Below are positions 61,612 through 64,000 of a stretch of 64,000 nucleotides of DNA, one piece after another; positions within the stretch are counted from its first letter, which is position 1, and every line of letters starts with the position of its first letter. Under the pieces are notes generated by a model. That model was not told the origin of the DNA. It did no database searches and saw nothing but the letters and a program-made list of their open reading frames with translations. The translations under genes and the position numbers were made by a program. This DNA comes from an uncultured bacterium (GTDB lineage: Bacteria; Cyanobacteriota; Vampirovibrionia; Gastranaerophilales; Gastranaerophilaceae): assembly GCA_949299935.1 (NCBI GenBank), contig CASGCE010000008.1, positions 1-64,000 of the forward strand. Reading direction: 5' to 3'.

Positions 61612-62610
61612 CTAAGCCGTAACAGTTTCTTTTACGGGCGGTCTGGGAGAATTCTTTTTGTCGTTCCAAAAATCAACAAGCATGCTACAGAAGAATATGC
61701 TTGAATATGTCCCGATTGCTATACCCAAAATCATTGCAAGTACAAAATCCTTTGTCGTTACTCCCCCAAAGAAGTACAACGCCAGTAGTGTAATTAATGT
61801 TGTTAATGAGGTGTTGATACTTCTGGCTAAAGTTTGGTTAACTGAGGCGTCGACAATCTCTCCAAAGGTCATTTTCTTGGAATAATATCTTAAATTTTCT
61901 CTTATCCTGTCAAATACAACTATTGTGTCGTGAACAGAAAAACCGATTACTGTCAAAATTGCGGTGATAAATAAACCGTTTATTTGAACATTATATCTTA
62001 ATCCCAAAATTGAAAACATTCCGCATACAAATATTACATCGTGGAAAATTCCAAGTATTGCCGCAATAGCATAGTCAAATCTGAAACGTAATGAAAGATA
62101 TATGCAAATCCCTAAAAATGCCAGCGCAACCGCTATGAAAGAATTTTTAAACAATTCTTTACCCATGGTTGGTCCTACTGAGCTTACTTGAATAAGCTCC
62201 GGATTTTCAAATTGTGTTTGCAAAGCGTTTGTTATGTTTTGAACATCATCAGAGCTTTCTCCTATAAACTTTGTTCTTATTGAGATTATTGAATTAATGT
62301 TGTTTTGGGTTTCATTTTGTTGAGTGTTGTTTACATTTAAAATCTGTAAATAAGGATTTTCAACTCCAATTTTCTCAAGGTTTGTACGCGTCGTTGTGAG
62401 GTCTTTGTTTGAAATATTTTGTTTTAATCCGTACTGCAAAATTGTTCCGCCTGTATAATCAATTCCAACCTTCATCGGCGCGTGATTTGGATATGTTATA
62501 GAGGAGTATAACATAGCTATGATGCCGGGTGTTAGCAAAATCGCGGATAACACTATCCACAATACTCTGTACTTAACTATATGTACTACGTGTTTTTTTA
62601 GTGCAAACAT
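61612..62610 (-). CDS. secF: Protein translocase subunit SecF
   Basis: 332 residues, six membrane helices with a periplasmic loop (about 40-130) after the first. GIDYTGGTILQYG and the transport-domain FSVHDTIVVFDRIREN (the family's DTIVVFDR) are clear. With SecD it uses the proton gradient to pull exported proteins through SecYEG. 16 bp after secD. C-terminus ends RPPVKETVTA, mildly extended. Confidence 0.96.
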   Translation of the reverse strand: MFALKKHVVHIVKYRVLWIVLSAILLTPGIIAMLYSSITYPNHAPMKVGIDYTGGTILQYGLKQNISNKDLTTTRTNLEKIGVENPYLQILNVNNTQQNETQNNINSIISIRTKFIGESSDDVQNITNALQTQFENPELIQVSSVGPTMGKELFKNSFIAVALAFLGICIYLSLRFRFDYAIAAILGIFHDVIFVCGMFSILGLRYNVQINGLFITAILTVIGFSVHDTIVVFDRIRENLRYYSKKMTFGEIVDASVNQTLARSINTSLTTLITLLALYFFGGVTTKDFVLAMILGIAIGTYSSIFFCSMLVDFWNDKKNSPRPPVKETVTA

Positions 62611-62626
62611 TTTATTTAATCCTTTC

Positions 62627-63934
62627 CTAGTCTAAAATACCAAAACGGGCTTTTTCACGTTTGGTTTCAGTTGCTTCGTAACTCTTTCCGATTTCGTCCT
62701 TTGAAAGTCCGAATAGTGCAGGATATTTAAGTTCACCTGTACCGAATATTAAATGCATAAAGTTTTTCGTAATCGTAATTGCACTGAACATTGAAACAAT
62801 TACACCCAAAGCAAGAGTTAATGCAAAACCTTTAACAATACTTGTACCCAATAAGTACAAAATTGTACAGGTTATGATGGTGGTCATATTTGAATCAAAA
62901 ATACTGGTGAAGGCCCTGTCAAAACCCGAATTTATAGCTGTGAAAAGGTTTCTTCCGGATCTTAATTCTTCCTTAGTTCTTTCAAAAATAAGTATATTAG
63001 CATCAACAGCCATACCTATTGAAAGAATGAAGCCGGCAATGCCTGCGAGAGTGAGGGTTACAGGGATTGTCTTGAATAAAGCGAACAATATTAAGCTATA
63101 GATTATCAACGCAATATCCGCAATAAGCCCTGGTAATCTGTAGTATGCTATCATAAACAGCATTACCGCACCTAAACCGATAATCCCAGCCAGTTTTGAT
63201 TTTTCAATACTGTCAGCCCCCAAAGTCGGACCTACTGTATTTTCTTCAACAATTTTGGCAGGAACGGGAAGTGCACCGGCATTTAACAGATTCACCATTC
63301 TTTCCGCTTCAGCATACTCAAATCCACTGTTTCCGCCTGAAATTTGCGCTTTACCACCATATATTGCTTCTCTGATTACCGGAGCTGATTGAAGTTCTCC
63401 GTCAAAGAATATCGCCATTTGCTGACCCACTAGGGATTTTGTTAAATCGGCGAATTTCTTTGCACCGGCATCATTAAATTCCAAAGAAACTACCCACTGT
63501 CCTGTTTGATCAGTGCTCAATAATGATTTTTGTAAATCCTGACCCGTTAGACCTGTTTCTACCCAAATTGGGTTGCCTTCCGCATCTTTGCCTTCTTTTT
63601 TAAATTCCAATTGCGCTGTTTCACCTAAAAATGCTTTTGCTTCCTTTAAATCCGTAACATTTGGAATTTCTATTAAAAGCCGCTTGTCTCCTATCTGTTG
63701 AACTACTGTTTCAGCAACACCAAGTTTATTTACGCGGTTTTCTATTGCAAACTGCAAACGCCCCATAACCTCCGGTGTTATTTTTGCTATGGACTTGGTT
63801 GTTTCAGCTTCAATCATAAGGCGCGAACCGCCTACCAAATCCAACCCGAGTTTTGTAGGCTTTACAAATATTATAACCGTTGATACGATTACAATAACTA
63901 CAATTGCCCAGAACATGATAATTTTGTTTTTCAC
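62627..63934 (-). CDS. secD: Protein translocase subunit SecD
   Basis: 435 residues, the short type (E. coli 615). First helix, then the periplasmic P1 head (about 35-245, GLDLVGGSRLMIEAE, a RVNKLGVAE region and the P1 base), then five C-terminal helices with the MAVDANILIFERTKEELR transport motif. Partner of SecF directly downstream. GAGG ribosome site upstream. The yajC gene is not seen before the window ends. Confidence 0.96.
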   Translation of the reverse strand: MKNKIIMFWAIVVIVIVSTVIIFVKPTKLGLDLVGGSRLMIEAETTKSIAKITPEVMGRLQFAIENRVNKLGVAETVVQQIGDKRLLIEIPNVTDLKEAKAFLGETAQLEFKKEGKDAEGNPIWVETGLTGQDLQKSLLSTDQTGQWVVSLEFNDAGAKKFADLTKSLVGQQMAIFFDGELQSAPVIREAIYGGKAQISGGNSGFEYAEAERMVNLLNAGALPVPAKIVEENTVGPTLGADSIEKSKLAGIIGLGAVMLFMIAYYRLPGLIADIALIIYSLILFALFKTIPVTLTLAGIAGFILSIGMAVDANILIFERTKEELRSGRNLFTAINSGFDRAFTSIFDSNMTTIITCTILYLLGTSIVKGFALTLALGVIVSMFSAITITKNFMHLIFGTGELKYPALFGLSKDEIGKSYEATETKREKARFGILD

Positions 63935-63949
63935 TTTTGTTTATCCTCT

Positions 63950-64000
63950 CTATACTGATAGTTTATCAAAAATAAAATTTAGTTCATAGCCTGTATGGGC
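63950..64000 (-). CDS. Possible end of a gene upstream of secD (partial)
   Basis: On the minus strand one frame is open from the window edge for 16 codons and ends with TAG 15 bp before secD. This would be the right place for the end of a co-transcribed gene, but 51 bases cannot prove it; two other frames close sooner. Treat as tentative. Confidence 0.25.
   Translation of the reverse strand, partial: AHTGYELNFIFDKLSV

Noticed and set aside
1-64000. tRNA, rRNA, CRISPR arrays, transposases, prophage or integrase genes
   Set aside because: The gaps between genes were read on both strands and none of these was recognised; the only mobile-like structure is the gene-free element at 36406-36911.

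Overview
The window looks like a piece of chromosome from a low-GC, anaerobic relative of the Cyanobacteria, most likely a gut member of the Gastranaerophilales (Vampirovibrionia/Melainabacteria). The strongest sign is the RNA polymerase locus: rpoB is followed by a beta' subunit split into two genes, rpoC1 and rpoC2, and rpoC2 carries a very large insertion in the trigger loop. This is the cyanobacterial arrangement. The efp-accB-accC gene order, a polyprenyl synthase next to a DUF212 gene and a short tail-less SSB agree with it. A rubrerythrin/flavodiiron cluster and the absence of photosynthetic or respiratory genes fit an anaerobic host-associated life. The lineage is an inference from gene content, not from a tree.

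Layout. 1-3.5 kb: the end of a pilin-like gene, a regulator with four GntR-type winged helices, a Cys-rich small protein behind a structured leader, and an HD-GYP protein that lacks its HD pair. 3.7-7.1 kb (minus): FtsL-like protein, rsmH, a small orphan and gltX. 7.3-15.8 kb: ribbon-helix-helix protein, cdd, exported proteins, a zinc-ribbon/radical-SAM pair, a pair of orphan membrane-associated proteins, folP, a type IV pilin-like protein, apt and a processive glycosyltransferase. 16-21.3 kb: HU, efp-accB-accC, rsgA, prenyl synthase and DUF212. 21.3-30.8 kb: SWIM-SNF2 ATPase, MATE exporter, ndk-tgt, mutS. 30.8-38.3 kb: small proteins, then a six-gene minus-strand run (thioredoxin-like, CcdA-like, ribH, murQ, gpsA, ricT), a gene-free element of about 500 bp with perfect 18-bp terminal inverted repeats, and a DUF3137 protein. 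38.4-47.4 kb: rpoB-rpoC1-rpoC2. 47.8-51.8 kb: exported and membrane proteins and an M16 protease. 52-54.8 kb: perR-rubredoxin-rubrerythrin-rubrerythrin-flavodiiron protein. 54.9-64 kb: orphan, glycosyltransferase, thrS, HTH regulator, ssb, a DUF1537 kinase/PdxA-family pair, secF and secD.

The genes are mostly ordinary housekeeping. The defence cluster forms one circuit: a PerR-type repressor with a PerR-like box in its own promoter precedes the electron carrier, two peroxide reductases and an oxygen/NO reductase. The thioredoxin-like/CcdA pair is probably an extracytoplasmic thiol system.

The most striking signals outside the genes concern gene starts. At least nine genes have a -10 box (often an extended TGn form, with TGC-TATAAT recurring) placed 6 or 7 nt before the start codon with no Shine-Dalgarno sequence, predicting leaderless mRNAs. 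At folP that promoter sits inside a perfect 16-bp inverted repeat. The other leads are the four-winged-helix regulator, the MITE-like element, the second rubrerythrin with a Glu-to-Gln ligand change, and a G9 tract upstream of the pilin gene. No rRNA, tRNA, CRISPR array or transposase was seen.
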